Assembly: GCA_963841425.1 (NCBI GenBank)
Contig: CAWJCL010000001.1
Location: 744,001-808,000, forward strand
From: DATEOR01 sp963841425
Lineage (GTDB): Bacteria; Actinomycetota; Thermoleophilia; Gaiellales; Gaiellaceae
Reading direction: 5' to 3'
DNA length: 64,000 nt
The notes beneath the pieces were generated by a model. The model saw only the letters and a program-made list of their open reading frames with translations. It was not told the DNA's origin and searched no databases. How positions within the stretch are numbered: position 1 is the stretch's first letter; each line of letters starts with the position of its first letter. Of this stretch, positions 1 through 10,054 are shown piece after piece. The translations under genes were made by a program, and so were the position numbers.

Positions 1-971
1 GATCCGGAGCGGCAGCTCGGACTCCTGGTAGACGAGCGACGGAGCCTCGGCGCGCTTGGCGCGACCCTGGATCGTCGACCAGAGCTTCTGCAGGAGCGCG
101 AGGTCGCCCTCGAGCTCCTCCTTCGAAGCGCCCTCCGCCGCCGTGCGGACGATGAGCCCGCCGTCCGGAAGGTCGAGCCCCTTGCAGATCGCCTTCAGCC
201 GCTCGCGCTCCTCGTCCTCAAGCCGGCGAGAGACGCCGATGCCGTCTCCGTACGGGACGAAGACGAGGAAGCGCCCCGGGAGCGAGATCTCGGTCGTCAG
301 TCGGGCACCCTTCGTGCCCATGGGGTCCTTGACCGCCTGGACGAGCACCTCCTGCCCGCGCTCGACCAGCTCCTGGATGCGCCTCCCGTGGCGCTGCTTG
401 CCCTCGAGCTCGGGGACGACGATCTCGTCCACGTAGAGGAACCCGTTCTTCTCGAGCCCGATGTCGACGAAGGACGCCTCCATGCCCGGAAGGACGTTGT
501 CGATGATGCCCTTGTAGACGTTGCCGGCCACCGAGCGGTGCGACGGCCGGCCGAGGTAGACCTCGACGACGACGTCGTCCTCGAGCACCGCGACCCGCTG
601 CTCGGTCACCTCGACCGAGACGAAGATCTCCTTCTTGACCTTCGGAAGCGCCGAGCGCTTCGGCGTCTGGGTGCGCCTGCGGCGCGGCTTCGCGTCCTCC
701 CCGTCCTTCTTCTTCTGCCGGGGCTGGCGCGGCTTGGCTTGGGCTCGGCCTTCGCCCCGGCCTTCGATTCGATCTTCGCGCCGCCCTCGGCGGCCTCTAC
801 CTTCTTCTTGCCACGCCCTCGGCCGCCGCGGGTCCCGCGGCGCCTGCGCGGCTTGGGCTTGTCAGCCGGTCCGTCCGCCTGGGACGGAGAGGCCTCCTCG
901 AGCGCCTCGGGAGCGGCCGCCTCGGCGGGCGCCGCCTCCTCGCTGCTCGTCTTCTTGCGAAAAAATCGCAC
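1..971 (-). CDS. Rne/Rng-family ribonuclease, N-terminal part, apparent frameshift
   Basis: RNase E/G family endoribonuclease of RNA processing and decay; the gene runs off the left edge. A GTG start at 971 is preceded by AAAGGAGAT. The first ~75 residues form an acidic then Lys/Arg-rich low-complexity arm (RRRRGTRGGRGRGKKK), typical of actinobacterial homologues. The S1-type RNA-binding domain follows (EIFVSVEVTEQRVAVLEDD, then VYLGRPSH, GNVYKGII and PGMEASFVDIG). The arm and the S1 domain lie in different frames: the arm's frame stops at 606, and the S1 frame joins near 735-741 in AAGCCAAGCCG. One added base there gives a continuous protein, so a one-base deletion (sequence error or real) is the simplest reading. 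Seen directly: motifs and frame break. Family assignment is firm; intactness is not. Confidence 0.85.
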
Positions 972-1146
972 GATGTAAATCTCCTTTCGGGCGCACGCCG
1001 ACACCCGCGCATCTCGGCGCGGGGGAAGTCGAGCCTGTCTGCCACAAATCTCATTTGTTGTGAGCGCGGAATCCCGCTCGCCCGATCTGGGCTCGGTTCT
1101 CCCTGCGCGTGCCCGTTAAGGGTAGCAGGCGCCCTCGCCGGCCCTG

Positions 1147-1350
1147 CTACGCGGCGGCGGGACGAAGCTCGGTTTGCTTTCGCTTGACGACCCGCAGGCG
1201 CTGGCTGAGTCGAGCCCACGCCCACGGCTCGATCTCGTGATAGCGGCCGGACCCGATCTCGGCCCTGGTGACCTCCAGGTACTCGAACCAGGCGTCGGCC
1301 TCCTCGATTGCCAGTGCCTCGTGAGCCGGCAACAGCTGCTCGGCGCTCAT
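1147..1350 (-). CDS. Small hypothetical protein, 67 aa
   Basis: I do not recognise this protein. It starts 11 nt after the stop of the DUF697 gene and lies in the same direction, so it is probably the next cistron. The sequence is acidic in the first half (EALAIEEADAWFEYLEV) and basic in the second (RLRVVKRKQTELR), with many tryptophans and tyrosines and no membrane segment, signal peptide or cysteine. No clear ribosome-binding site is visible before the ATG. It could be a chance reading frame, but its ordinary amino-acid composition and position argue for a gene. Confidence 0.5.
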   Translation of the reverse strand: MSAEQLLPAHEALAIEEADAWFEYLEVTRAEIGSGRYHEIEPWAWARLSQRLRVVKRKQTELRPAAA

Positions 1351-1361
1351 GCGCGGGAAGG

Positions 1362-2216
1362 CTAGGATCTGGACCGGACGGCATCGGCCGCCCGCGCGAG
1401 CGCCTGCGCGCCGCCCTGCTCGAAGTAGGCCGTCGCTGCCTTCCCGAGCGCCTTCGTACCGGCGTAGGCGACACCGCCCTTGATCGCCCAGCCAAGGCCG
1501 GGGACGAACCCGAGCGCCTCGCGGGCGACCGTGCGAAAACCGAGGCCCGCGCCGACCACGGCGAGGATCTCGGGGATGCGCTCGCGGTCGATTTCTTCTC
1601 CGTGCGCCGCAGCGATGCGGAAGATCATTCGCAGCTGGTTCAGCGTCAGCACCGGGAAGTCGGCGCCGGGAATGAAGATGGCAACGCCGAGAATCCCGTT
1701 CTGGCGCGCGAACTGGCGCACGATCGCCTCGACGACGGGAGCCCGGAGGACGGGCAGGCGCGCGGCCAGCCCGTAACCCGTCTCGTCCGCGAGGGAGGCG
1801 ACGAGCTTCGCGATGCGCTCGGCGGGCATCGTCCTGCCTGGCGGGACGGCCACCACTCTCGTCGCCGGTACGTAGGCGATGTCGAGCGGCTGGGACATCG
1901 CGCCCGCGAGGAGGCAGACGGCGTCGACGTCGTTTCGGTCGGCGAGCTTCAAAGCGTGTTCGTCCTCGGTGGTCGGTTTCTCGCCGGCGACGACGTAGAC
2001 GAGCAGGGCGGCCCCCTGCAGGTCGTATTTCGTCAACTCCCGGCCGGAGAGGTCTCGAAGCGCACTCGGGTCCCCGCCCTCGCCGAGGAGGCCGACGAGC
2101 TCACCCGCGGGCCCCGCGGCCCCCGCCACGACGAGCGGCGAGAGGTCCTCGGCCGCGGCCTTGATCTCCTTGGCGACGCCGTAAACGGCGGCAGGGTGAA
2201 GGGGGAGGCGTCGCAC
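1362..2216 (-). CDS. DUF697 family protein
   Basis: 284 aa. The first ~50 residues are a helical segment (YGVAKEIKAAAEDLSPLVVAG). A region resembling a degenerate Rossmann/GTPase-like fold follows (LLVYVVAGEKPTTEDEHAL, then DVDAVCLLAG), without a P-loop. The C-terminal half is a DUF697-type domain with Ala/Gly-rich hydrophobic helices (ILGVAIFIPGADFPVLTLNQ, then FVPGLGWAIKGGVAYAGTKA). Such proteins are often linked to small GTPases, but no biochemical role is known to me. It lies 9 nt downstream of rodA, as the last larger gene of the shape operon, which suggests a membrane-associated job tied to envelope growth. That role is inference; the domain call rests on the pattern of the C-terminal half. 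Confidence 0.7.
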   Translation of the reverse strand: MRRLPLHPAAVYGVAKEIKAAAEDLSPLVVAGAAGPAGELVGLLGEGGDPSALRDLSGRELTKYDLQGAALLVYVVAGEKPTTEDEHALKLADRNDVDAVCLLAGAMSQPLDIAYVPATRVVAVPPGRTMPAERIAKLVASLADETGYGLAARLPVLRAPVVEAIVRQFARQNGILGVAIFIPGADFPVLTLNQLRMIFRIAAAHGEEIDRERIPEILAVVGAGLGFRTVAREALGFVPGLGWAIKGGVAYAGTKALGKAATAYFEQGGAQALARAADAVRSRS

Positions 2217-2225
2217 GGCGGGAAC

Positions 2226-3404
2226 CTACCTGCGGCCCGCGAGTCGCCCGCGTACGTGGATCGACTCGAGGATCCCGATCATCAGCATCGTCGTGATCAT
2301 GGAGCTTCCGCCGAAGCTGACGAAGGGAAGCGGGATCCCGGTGACGGGCGCGATCCCGATGGTCATGCCCACGTTGACGAAGATCTGGAAGAGGAACGAG
2401 AAGACGATCGCACCCGCGACCGCGGAGGTGTACAGGCTCGGCGCGATGGCGACGATCTTGATCCCGCGCCATGCGATGAACGCGTACAGGAGGAGCAGGA
2501 GCGCAGCACCGAGGAAGCCGCGCTGCTCGGCGAGCGAAGAGAAGATGAAGTCGGTGTTGTGCTCGGGCAGGTAGTTCATATTCGTCTGGCTCGCGCCCGC
2601 GACCCCGCGCCCGTCGATGCCGCCCGAGCCGACCGCCGTAATCGACTGGTTGACGTTGTACGTCGTTCCGCTCGGGTCGACATCCGGATGCACGAATCCG
2701 ATCAGCCTGTCCTTCTGGTACGCGTCCAGGACCTCCACTCCCGCCGCGGGCAGGAACCAGAGAACGGAGAGCGCGAGGAGCGCGGTTACGATCGCGAGGC
2801 TCGCCAGATGCTTCCACGGCACGCCGCCGAAGAAGAAGACCGCAAGGAGCGCCGACCCGTAGATCAGCGTCGAGCCGAAGTCCGGCTCCTTGAAGACGAG
2901 AGCCATGGGCAGTGCGGCGAGCCCGACGGCGCCCCACACGGTCTTCCAGGGTGAGTCGCTGCGCGCGCGGTTCGCGACGAACGCGGCAAGGAAGAGGATG
3001 AGGAGCACCTTGCAGACCTCCGACGGCTGGAGGCGGAAGGAGCCGACCTCGATCCACCGCTTCGACCCGCGCACGTCGTCTCCGATCACGAGCACGAGCA
3101 TGAGGAGAGCGACGGCGACCACGTAGAGGGCCTTCGCGTAGCGGCGGTAGACCTCCGGGCTCACGGCCACCGTGGCCGCGGCGAGGACCGTGCCGACGGC
3201 GATGTAGACCTCCTGGCGCGAGACGAAGTAGCTCGGGTCGCCGGGCACGTCGTTCCGGGTCACCGCGGTCAGGACCCAGATGCCGTACGTGATTACGCCG
3301 GCGACGGCGGCGATCAGAAGGTAGTCGAGATAGCGGAGGTACGCCCCGACCTCGGAGCCGACGTGCGCCCGCGCGGCGCGGGTGTCCCTGGCGATGGTGG
3401 CCAT
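2226..3404 (-). CDS. rodA: Peptidoglycan glycosyltransferase RodA (SEDS family)
   Basis: 392-aa polytopic protein of the FtsW/RodA/SpoVE family. It polymerises lipid II into glycan strands for side-wall elongation, working with the class B PBP encoded immediately upstream (19 nt gap). About ten membrane segments are visible. Family hallmarks are GSKRWIEVGSFRLQPSE near residue 115, FKEPDFGSTLIYG near 170 and, at the C-terminal end, TGIPLPFVSFGGSSM. The last motif and the mre context favour RodA over FtsW. Length is normal. It sits fifth in the order mreB-mreC-mreD-PBP2-rodA. Confidence 0.96.
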   Translation of the reverse strand: MATIARDTRAARAHVGSEVGAYLRYLDYLLIAAVAGVITYGIWVLTAVTRNDVPGDPSYFVSRQEVYIAVGTVLAAATVAVSPEVYRRYAKALYVVAVALLMLVLVIGDDVRGSKRWIEVGSFRLQPSEVCKVLLILFLAAFVANRARSDSPWKTVWGAVGLAALPMALVFKEPDFGSTLIYGSALLAVFFFGGVPWKHLASLAIVTALLALSVLWFLPAAGVEVLDAYQKDRLIGFVHPDVDPSGTTYNVNQSITAVGSGGIDGRGVAGASQTNMNYLPEHNTDFIFSSLAEQRGFLGAALLLLLYAFIAWRGIKIVAIAPSLYTSAVAGAIVFSFLFQIFVNVGMTIGIAPVTGIPLPFVSFGGSSMITTMLMIGILESIHVRGRLAGRR

Positions 3405-3423
3405 CAGTCGGCGCGCGCCACGG

Positions 3424-5400
3424 CTAGTCGGAGTTCCTCACGGCCGCGCTGAACGAGCTCGGGTCGACGTCGAAGAACTTCTGGAACACCTGCAGTGCCA
3501 CCGGCGCCGCGACGACTCCGCCGTGGCCGCCGTTCTCGATCATGGCGCAGACGGCGAGGGTCGGCTTGTCGTAGGGGCCGTAGCCGCACCACCACGCCTG
3601 GTCCTGCAGTCCCTGGTAGTTGGGCAGCCGGACGTACTTCTCGGCCGTCCCCGTCTTGCCGACGATGGGGATCGGGAACGAGCCGAAGATGCCTGCCGAC
3701 GTCCCGTAGCTCGCGTGGGTCGCGTCGTAGAGCCCCTCCTGCACGACGCGGATGTTGTTCGGGTTGAGGCCGACGGGCTTGGCCGGCTTCGGGGAGTACG
3801 GGCGCAGGACGACGGGCGGCTGGCCGGGAGCCGCGGGCTCCTCGACCGACTGGACGATGTGCGGCTCGACGAGCTTGCCGCCGTTCGCGAGCATGGCGTA
3901 AAAGCGCGTCATCTGCAGCGGCGTGACGAGTACGTCACCCTGGCCGATGCCGAGCTGGACCGAGTCTCCCGACGTCCAGATCTTGTCGATCTCGGTCTTG
4001 AAGTAGTGGCGGCGCCAGGCCGGCGTCGGGATGCGTCCGGTCGCCTCGGGGCCGATGTCGATCCCTGTCGAGGCGCCGAAGCCCATCGTCCGCGCCCACT
4101 TCTGCAGCGGCGAGTCGGTGCGGTCGTAGAAGCGGAGCGCCACTTGGTAGAAGTAGGTGTCGCAGGACGCGGCGAGTGCGGTGGTGAGGGTCATCGGCTC
4201 GTTCGAGTAGGGGTCCCAGTTCGTGAAGGTCTGGCCGTCGACGATTTCCTTCGGCGTGCACTGGATGAGCTGGGTCGGCGAGAGGAGACCCGTTTCGAGC
4301 GCCGCCAACGCGGTCACGGGCTTGAAGGTCGACCCGGGCGGATAGAGGCCCGCGACGGCGCGGTCGAGCGTCGGGTGGTTCGCCGTCGGGTCGGCGAGCT
4401 GCTCCAGGTCGTTCTTCTTCACGCGCCCCGTATAGATGCTCGGGTCGAAGGTGGGGTTCGAGGCAAGCGCAAGGATCTCCCCGGAGTTGGGATCCATGGC
4501 GACGAGCGCACCGCCGTCGGCCGCCCACTGGCCGTCGTCGTGGGCCAGCCTGATGCCGTACGCGAGCGCCTCCTCCGCGGTCTTCTGCAGGTCGGCGTCG
4601 ATCGTGAGGCGCACGTTGTCGCCGGCTTCGGGAAGCTGCTGGAACTGGCGCGCGCTCGTCACGCGGCCGAGTGCATCGACGAAGACACGCCCGATCCCGG
4701 GCAGACCGCGGAGGTAGGTGTCGTATGTGGCTTCCACCCCGGTCTGGCCGATGCGGTCGCCGGCGGCATAGCCCTTGCCCTTTGCGGCGTCGAGCTCTTG
4801 CTGGGAGATCTCGCTCACGTAGCCGAGGGTCTGCGCCGCGATCCCGCCCTGGTCGTAGCGGCGCTGGTAGGTCTGGTTGATCTGGACGCCGGGGAAGTCG
4901 TTCTGGTGCTCGAGGAGGAAGTTGATCTTGTCCTCCTTGACGTTCTCCTTGATCGTGACCGGCGTCAGGAGGTCGCCCTTACGGGCGGCGATGTCCGAGC
5001 GGATCTCCCGGTAGGGAATGTGGAGGAGCGTCGCGAGCCGGTGCACGACAAAGGCCTGCGTCTCCGGGGTCGCCTGTTCGAACGCGGCCGGCCAGAGCTG
5101 CACCGCCGTGCCCGGCCTGTTCGAGACGAGGACCTGACCTTTCCGGTCGAGGATGGAGCCGCGCGGGGCGGGCGCGCGGAACGTGCGCACCTGGTTGTTC
5201 TTCGCCACGTCGAGATAGCGCTCGCCGGAGATGACCTGCAGCGCCCAGAGCCGGAAGAAGAGCGCGCAGAAGATCGTCACCGCGACGACCCCGAGAATGG
5301 CGATCCGGATCGCCGCCTGCGGGGTGACGCGGTACGGCTCCTCGACCCTCGGGTCGGGCGGGAGGAAGCCGCCCGGCAGGTTGGTGCTCGGGCTAGACAA
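3424..5400 (-). CDS. mrdA: Penicillin-binding protein 2 (elongasome transpeptidase)
   Basis: 658-aa class B PBP, the transpeptidase partner of RodA. One membrane anchor lies at about residues 29-56 (AIRIAILGVVAVTIFCALFF). A PBP-dimerisation region follows (PRGSILDRKGQVLVSN at about 79). The transpeptidase domain has the nucleophile motif STFK at 357-360, SCD at about 412-414 (the S-x-D variant usual in PBP2 proteins, where other PBPs have SxN) and KTGTAEK near the C-terminus. It overlaps the end of mreD by 8 nt, consistent with coupled translation. It acts at the outer face of the cytoplasmic membrane. Confidence 0.96.
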   Translation of the reverse strand: MSSPSTNLPGGFLPPDPRVEEPYRVTPQAAIRIAILGVVAVTIFCALFFRLWALQVISGERYLDVAKNNQVRTFRAPAPRGSILDRKGQVLVSNRPGTAVQLWPAAFEQATPETQAFVVHRLATLLHIPYREIRSDIAARKGDLLTPVTIKENVKEDKINFLLEHQNDFPGVQINQTYQRRYDQGGIAAQTLGYVSEISQQELDAAKGKGYAAGDRIGQTGVEATYDTYLRGLPGIGRVFVDALGRVTSARQFQQLPEAGDNVRLTIDADLQKTAEEALAYGIRLAHDDGQWAADGGALVAMDPNSGEILALASNPTFDPSIYTGRVKKNDLEQLADPTANHPTLDRAVAGLYPPGSTFKPVTALAALETGLLSPTQLIQCTPKEIVDGQTFTNWDPYSNEPMTLTTALAASCDTYFYQVALRFYDRTDSPLQKWARTMGFGASTGIDIGPEATGRIPTPAWRRHYFKTEIDKIWTSGDSVQLGIGQGDVLVTPLQMTRFYAMLANGGKLVEPHIVQSVEEPAAPGQPPVVLRPYSPKPAKPVGLNPNNIRVVQEGLYDATHASYGTSAGIFGSFPIPIVGKTGTAEKYVRLPNYQGLQDQAWWCGYGPYDKPTLAVCAMIENGGHGGVVAAPVALQVFQKFFDVDPSSFSAAVRNSD

Positions 5401-5911
5401 CCGGGATCACCTGCCTTCGCTCGCGCGGGGTGACCGGGAAGATCCTGCGGCAGAGCCCGTAGAGGGGATAGGCGAGGAGCAGGTTCAGCGCGAGTGTCGG
5501 GAGCAGCATGCCGACGAAGAACTCCGAGGCCGAGACCGTCTCCCCGAGCATGAAGTGCAGCACCGCGGAGCCGAGCCCCACGCCGATCGTCCCGACGGTC
5601 ACGGCGAGAAGCGCGGGGTGTGCGGAGGACTTCTTCGTCACCTCGCCCAGGCGGCCGGCGAAGTAGCCGGCGAGGGTGAGCAGGAGTGAGGTGAGCCCGA
5701 GCGTCTGGAAGGAGACGATGTCCAGGACGAGCCCGGCCCAGAAGCCCGCGGCTGCGCCGAACCCGGGCCCACGCAGGAGCGCGATGGCGATCACGAGCAC
5801 GAGGAGGACGTCCGGGTGTCCCGACGCCACCTGGATGTTGGACGTGATCGAGACCTGGACGAGAGCCGCGAACAGAAGGAGCGCGCCGGCCTTGAGCGCG
5901 TCGAGCGTCAC
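5393..5911 (-). CDS. mreD: Rod-shape-determining protein MreD
   Basis: 172-aa integral membrane protein with about five hydrophobic segments and few charged loops (FAALVQVSITSNIQVASGHP at the start, then DVLLVLVIAIALL). MreD proteins are poorly conserved, so position carries much of the call: it sits between mreC (4-nt ATGA overlap at its start) and the PBP2 gene (8-nt overlap at its end). It is a membrane component of the elongasome that works with MreC and the RodA-PBP2 synthase. Confidence 0.93.
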   Translation of the reverse strand: MTLDALKAGALLLFAALVQVSITSNIQVASGHPDVLLVLVIAIALLRGPGFGAAAGFWAGLVLDIVSFQTLGLTSLLLTLAGYFAGRLGEVTKKSSAHPALLAVTVGTIGVGLGSAVLHFMLGETVSASEFFVGMLLPTLALNLLLAYPLYGLCRRIFPVTPRERRQVIPVV

Positions 5912-6849
5912 TTCGGCCGGGCCATCGGGACGAGGACGATGACGTCGGAGAGCGAGTCGAAGTTCACCAGGGGCGCGATCTGGATCCGCTTGTAGAGGTC
6001 GACGTCCTGCTGGCCGACGGACTCGACCGTCCCGATCGGGATGCCCCGCGGGTAGAGCGACTCGAGCTTCCCGCTCTGCCAGCCTGCCGTGATAACGAGG
6101 TCGCCGTCCTCGACGAACGCGTCCTTGCCGACGCGGTCGAGGATGAGTGCCGACGGGTCGCTCGGCCCGTGGCGGACGATGCCCGCCGCGCCGCTCTCGA
6201 GCACCATCGCGGAGACCGCGCTCGACTGGTCGGTCAGGAGCGTGACCTTGGCGCCGTCGGAGGTGACGTCGGTGACGAGACCGACGAGCCCCTCGTTCGT
6301 TACGACCGGGTCGTTTCGCTGGATGCCGGCGGAGGTGCCCGCGGCGATCAGGATCTCCTGGTCGTACGCCGTCGGCGGCCGGCCGACCACGCGCGTGACG
6401 ACGCTCGAGTAGTTCTCCGGGAAGCGCGGGCCGTCGACGTAGGCGAGGAGCTCCTTGAGGTGCGCGTTCTCCTGGGCGGCGGTCTCGTTCGCGATCCTCT
6501 CACTGCGGAGAGCCTCGATCTCCCTCTGGAGCCTCTCGTTCTCGGACTTGGCACCGAAGAGGTCGGAGACCCAGCCGTAGGCGTCCTCGAACGGCCGCGC
6601 AACGCGCTCGCCGGCGACCTCGAATGGCATCGCGACGGAGACGCCGATCCGCTGCGCCCCGTGCAGCGTCCCGCCCTCGGACTCGCGGAAATAGACCGTC
6701 ACGAGCGCGATCGAGACGAGCACGAGGGCAACGGCGAGCAGCCGGGCCCTGAGGGCACGACTCGTGCGCGGAAAGGAGCCTTCCGACCGTCGGACGTGCG
6801 CGTCCAGGACGGGAAGCCGTGCTGTTCGTTGCCGAGGCACGGGAGCCAC
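5908..6849 (-). CDS. mreC: Rod-shape-determining protein MreC
   Basis: 313 aa. One membrane helix at about residues 31-52 follows a basic cytoplasmic tail. A periplasmic-type coiled coil comes next (SENERLQREIEALRSERIAN), then the two beta-domains of MreC (VVTRVVGRPPTAYDQEILI, DPVVTNEGLVGLVTDVTSDG and SGKLESLYPRGIPIGTVESV). MreC scaffolds the elongasome and is thought to activate PBP2-RodA. The start shown overlaps nothing and leaves 36 nt to mreB; an alternative start lies further in, at the basic tail. Confidence 0.95.
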   Translation of the reverse strand: MAPVPRQRTARLPVLDAHVRRSEGSFPRTSRALRARLLAVALVLVSIALVTVYFRESEGGTLHGAQRIGVSVAMPFEVAGERVARPFEDAYGWVSDLFGAKSENERLQREIEALRSERIANETAAQENAHLKELLAYVDGPRFPENYSSVVTRVVGRPPTAYDQEILIAAGTSAGIQRNDPVVTNEGLVGLVTDVTSDGAKVTLLTDQSSAVSAMVLESGAAGIVRHGPSDPSALILDRVGKDAFVEDGDLVITAGWQSGKLESLYPRGIPIGTVESVGQQDVDLYKRIQIAPLVNFDSLSDVIVLVPMARPK

Positions 6850-6885
6850 AGTGTAAAGCGTTGTCCGGAGTGAGAGGCCGGTTGC

Positions 6886-7935
<1,050 letters not shown>

Positions 7936-7965
7936 CGAACGGCCAAGTCTAGTTGAGTGCCGCAG

Positions 7966-8556
7966 CTATCCGAAGCCATAAAGGCCTGCAAACCGTTCGG
8001 AGAGGAGCCGGACGAGGAGTGCGGCCGGAAGTCCGACGACATTGAGGTAGTCCCCTTCGAGGCGCTTCACGAGCGCGGCGCCGAGACTCTGGATGGCGTA
8101 CGCGCCGGCCCGCCCCTCCCATTCGCCGGCCGCCACGCAGGTGGCCAGGTCGCGAGGAGTCAGGGGGCGGAACGTGACCCGGGTGACCTCGTGCTCGACG
8201 ACCTCCCAGCCCGGCGTGCGCAGGCAGAGACCGGAGACGACCTCGTGCGTGTGGCCGCCGAGCGCATCCAGCATCTCCTCGGCCTCCTCGGGACCGGCGG
8301 GCTTTCCGAACATGCGGCCGTCGAGGTGGACCGCGGTGTCGACCCCGAGGACGGGCCGCTCGTCGGGCTCGCCGACCGAACGCGCTTTCCCGGCAGCGTG
8401 CTGGCGGACGAGGGCGACGACATCCGCGTCGGGTGGGTCGTGCTCCTCGTAGTCCGGCACAGCCAGCTCGAACGGGATCCGCAGCTGCTCGAGGATCGCC
8501 CGCCGCTGCGGCGAGGTCGACGCGAGGAGGAGCGGAGGTGCAGGCGGAACGCTCAC
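7966..8556 (-). CDS. maf: Maf family nucleotide pyrophosphatase
   Basis: 196 aa. Maf proteins hydrolyse non-canonical nucleoside triphosphates or dTTP/UTP to monophosphates. Motifs are LLLASTSPQRRAILEQL near the N-terminus (S-x-S-x-x-R), PDADVVALVRQHAAGKA, GVDTAVHLDGRMFGKP, and LEGDYLNVVGLPAALLVRLL at the C-terminus. The usual metal-site 'AADT' appears as GVDT. The GTG start at 8556 overlaps the upstream methyltransferase stop as GTGA, so it is probably translationally coupled. The same frame stays open well upstream, but that extension is antisense-like arginine-rich noise. It is the last gene of the ndk run. Confidence 0.92.
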   Translation of the reverse strand: MSVPPAPPLLLASTSPQRRAILEQLRIPFELAVPDYEEHDPPDADVVALVRQHAAGKARSVGEPDERPVLGVDTAVHLDGRMFGKPAGPEEAEEMLDALGGHTHEVVSGLCLRTPGWEVVEHEVTRVTFRPLTPRDLATCVAAGEWEGRAGAYAIQSLGAALVKRLEGDYLNVVGLPAALLVRLLSERFAGLYGFG

Positions 8557-9308
8557 GCGCGCTTGCGGGCGACCCAGATCTCTTCCGAGGGCCACCTGCG
8601 CGACCATTCGCGGTCCGGGAGGGCCGCGTAGCGGTGCGGCTCGCCCTCCGGCGGAGCCTGGATCTCGATGAGGTTCTCGACGGTGAGGCCGTTCTCGCGC
8701 AGAAGCCTGATCCAGTCGCCGTAGCCGAGGTGGAACTCGATGCCTCCGGTCCCGTCCCACTCGAAGCGATGCATGCCGAAATAGGGACGGAGGAGCTTCC
8801 GGCCGGGCGGAAGCTCTTCGTCGGGCGAGCAGAGGATCATCACGGTGCCGTTCACGAGGAAGACCAGGTGAGCGCCCGGCCTGAGCAGCCGCGCCGCCTC
8901 GGGGATCCAGCGGTACGGGTCGGCCCAGATGGACGCGCCGTACTCGGAGATCGCGAGGTCGAAGCTCTCGTCCGGTAGCGGCACCTCCTCCGCGCTCGCC
9001 TCGATGAGCGGGAACTCGAGGCCGAACTCGGCCTGCATGCGCCGGGCGGTCTCGAGCTGGGCGGGCGTGATGTCGACCCCGACGGGCCGCGCTCCCCGGC
9101 GGGCGAGCCACGCAGAGAGGTACGCCGTCCCGCAGCCGAGCTCGATCGTGTCCATCCCGGCCACGTCAGGAAGTGCCCCGAGCTCGGAGTCGGGAACGTG
9201 CCAGACGCCCCACGCGAACTCGTCGCTACCCCAGGCCCGCGGCGCCCACGCGGCGAACTCGGGCGCGAACTCGGTCCAGGCTTCCCGGTTTCGTTCGACG
9301 TAGCTCAT
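8553..9308 (-). CDS. Class I SAM-dependent methyltransferase (paralogue 1)
   Basis: 251-aa Rossmann-fold methyltransferase. The SAM-binding motif I is DTIELGCGTAYLSAWLARRG at about residue 53, with acidic motif II VGVDITPAQLETAR. A later strand is SFDLAISEYGASIWADP, then AARLLRPGAHLVFLV. The substrate cannot be read from sequence. The next gene upstream encodes a paralogue of the same length, and the two share the ending W-x-R-x-WP-x-E-x-IW-x-x-RK. The ATG at 9308 overlaps the upstream stop as ATGA, and the 3' end overlaps maf. Confidence 0.9.
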   Translation of the reverse strand: MSYVERNREAWTEFAPEFAAWAPRAWGSDEFAWGVWHVPDSELGALPDVAGMDTIELGCGTAYLSAWLARRGARPVGVDITPAQLETARRMQAEFGLEFPLIEASAEEVPLPDESFDLAISEYGASIWADPYRWIPEAARLLRPGAHLVFLVNGTVMILCSPDEELPPGRKLLRPYFGMHRFEWDGTGGIEFHLGYGDWIRLLRENGLTVENLIEIQAPPEGEPHRYAALPDREWSRRWPSEEIWVARKRA

Positions 9309-10054
9309 GCTTCCTTCCGGACGATCCAGATCTGCTCCATGGGCCAGTTCCGCGCCCATTCCGTCTCCTCGGCGCTTCGGTACGTGGACTCGGCGCCGGG
9401 CGGCGGCCGGATCTCCCGCAGGTCCTCGATCTCGAAGCCGTTCGCGCGGAAGAGGCGGATCCACGCGCCGTACGGCAGCTCGAACTGCACGGGCCCGTCG
9501 GCCTCCTCGATCCGGTGCAGGCCGAAGTAGTCCAGATGGAGCTCGGCGTCCATCCGGTCGGCCGGCTCGTTCCAGCACATGACCTCGAACGGCGTCGAGC
9601 CGCTGAAGGCGAGGAGGCCGCCCGGCCTCAGTAGCCGTGCCGCCTCGGCCACCCAGGCGTACGGATCTGCGAAGCGGTTCGCGCCGTGGTCGGCGAAGAC
9701 GACGTCGAAGCTCGCGTCGGGGAGCGGGACGATCTCGGCGGGCGCGTGGACGAGCGGGAAGTCGAGGCCCGAGGCGGCAAGCGCCTCCCGAGCGTGCTCC
9801 AGCTGGCGCGCCGAGTTGTCGACGCCGACCGGCCGCGCGCCGAGACCGGCGAGGAGGATCGACCACTGAGCCGCGCCGCAGCCGAGCTCGAGGACATCCT
9901 TCCCGCCTATGTCGCCGAGAACCTGCAGCTCGCTTTCGGACAGCTGCCACATCCCCCAGCGAGGCTCGCGGCGGCCGATGTGCTCGCGGTGCGTCTCCTG
10001 GTATTCGTCGGAGTGACCGTCCCAGAACGCGCGGTTCTGCTCGAAGTCAGACAA
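9305..10054 (-). CDS. Class I SAM-dependent methyltransferase (paralogue 2)
   Basis: 249 aa. Motif I is DVLELGCGAAQWSILLAGLG and motif II VGVDNSARQLEHAREAL, then SFDVVFADHGANRFADPYAW and AARLLRPGGLLAFSG. It aligns with the downstream gene along its whole length, so the pair looks like a tandem duplication that has diverged (for example GAAQW versus GTAYL in the glycine-rich loop). Its start overlaps the ndk stop by 8 nt. The substrate is unknown; the C-terminal WNWP/RRWP motif shared by the pair may mark a subfamily. Confidence 0.9.
   Translation of the reverse strand: MSDFEQNRAFWDGHSDEYQETHREHIGRREPRWGMWQLSESELQVLGDIGGKDVLELGCGAAQWSILLAGLGARPVGVDNSARQLEHAREALAASGLDFPLVHAPAEIVPLPDASFDVVFADHGANRFADPYAWVAEAARLLRPGGLLAFSGSTPFEVMCWNEPADRMDAELHLDYFGLHRIEEADGPVQFELPYGAWIRLFRANGFEIEDLREIRPPPGAESTYRSAEETEWARNWPMEQIWIVRKEA

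Noticed and set aside
1308..2954. A 548-codon plus-strand frame over the DUF697 and rodA genes
   Set aside because: Low-complexity charged sequence antisense to two genes with clear family motifs.
8556..9111. Upstream extension of maf to a start at 9111
   Set aside because: The extension is Arg/Pro-rich and lies in another frame of the methyltransferase gene. The Maf homology begins at the GTG that overlaps the methyltransferase stop.
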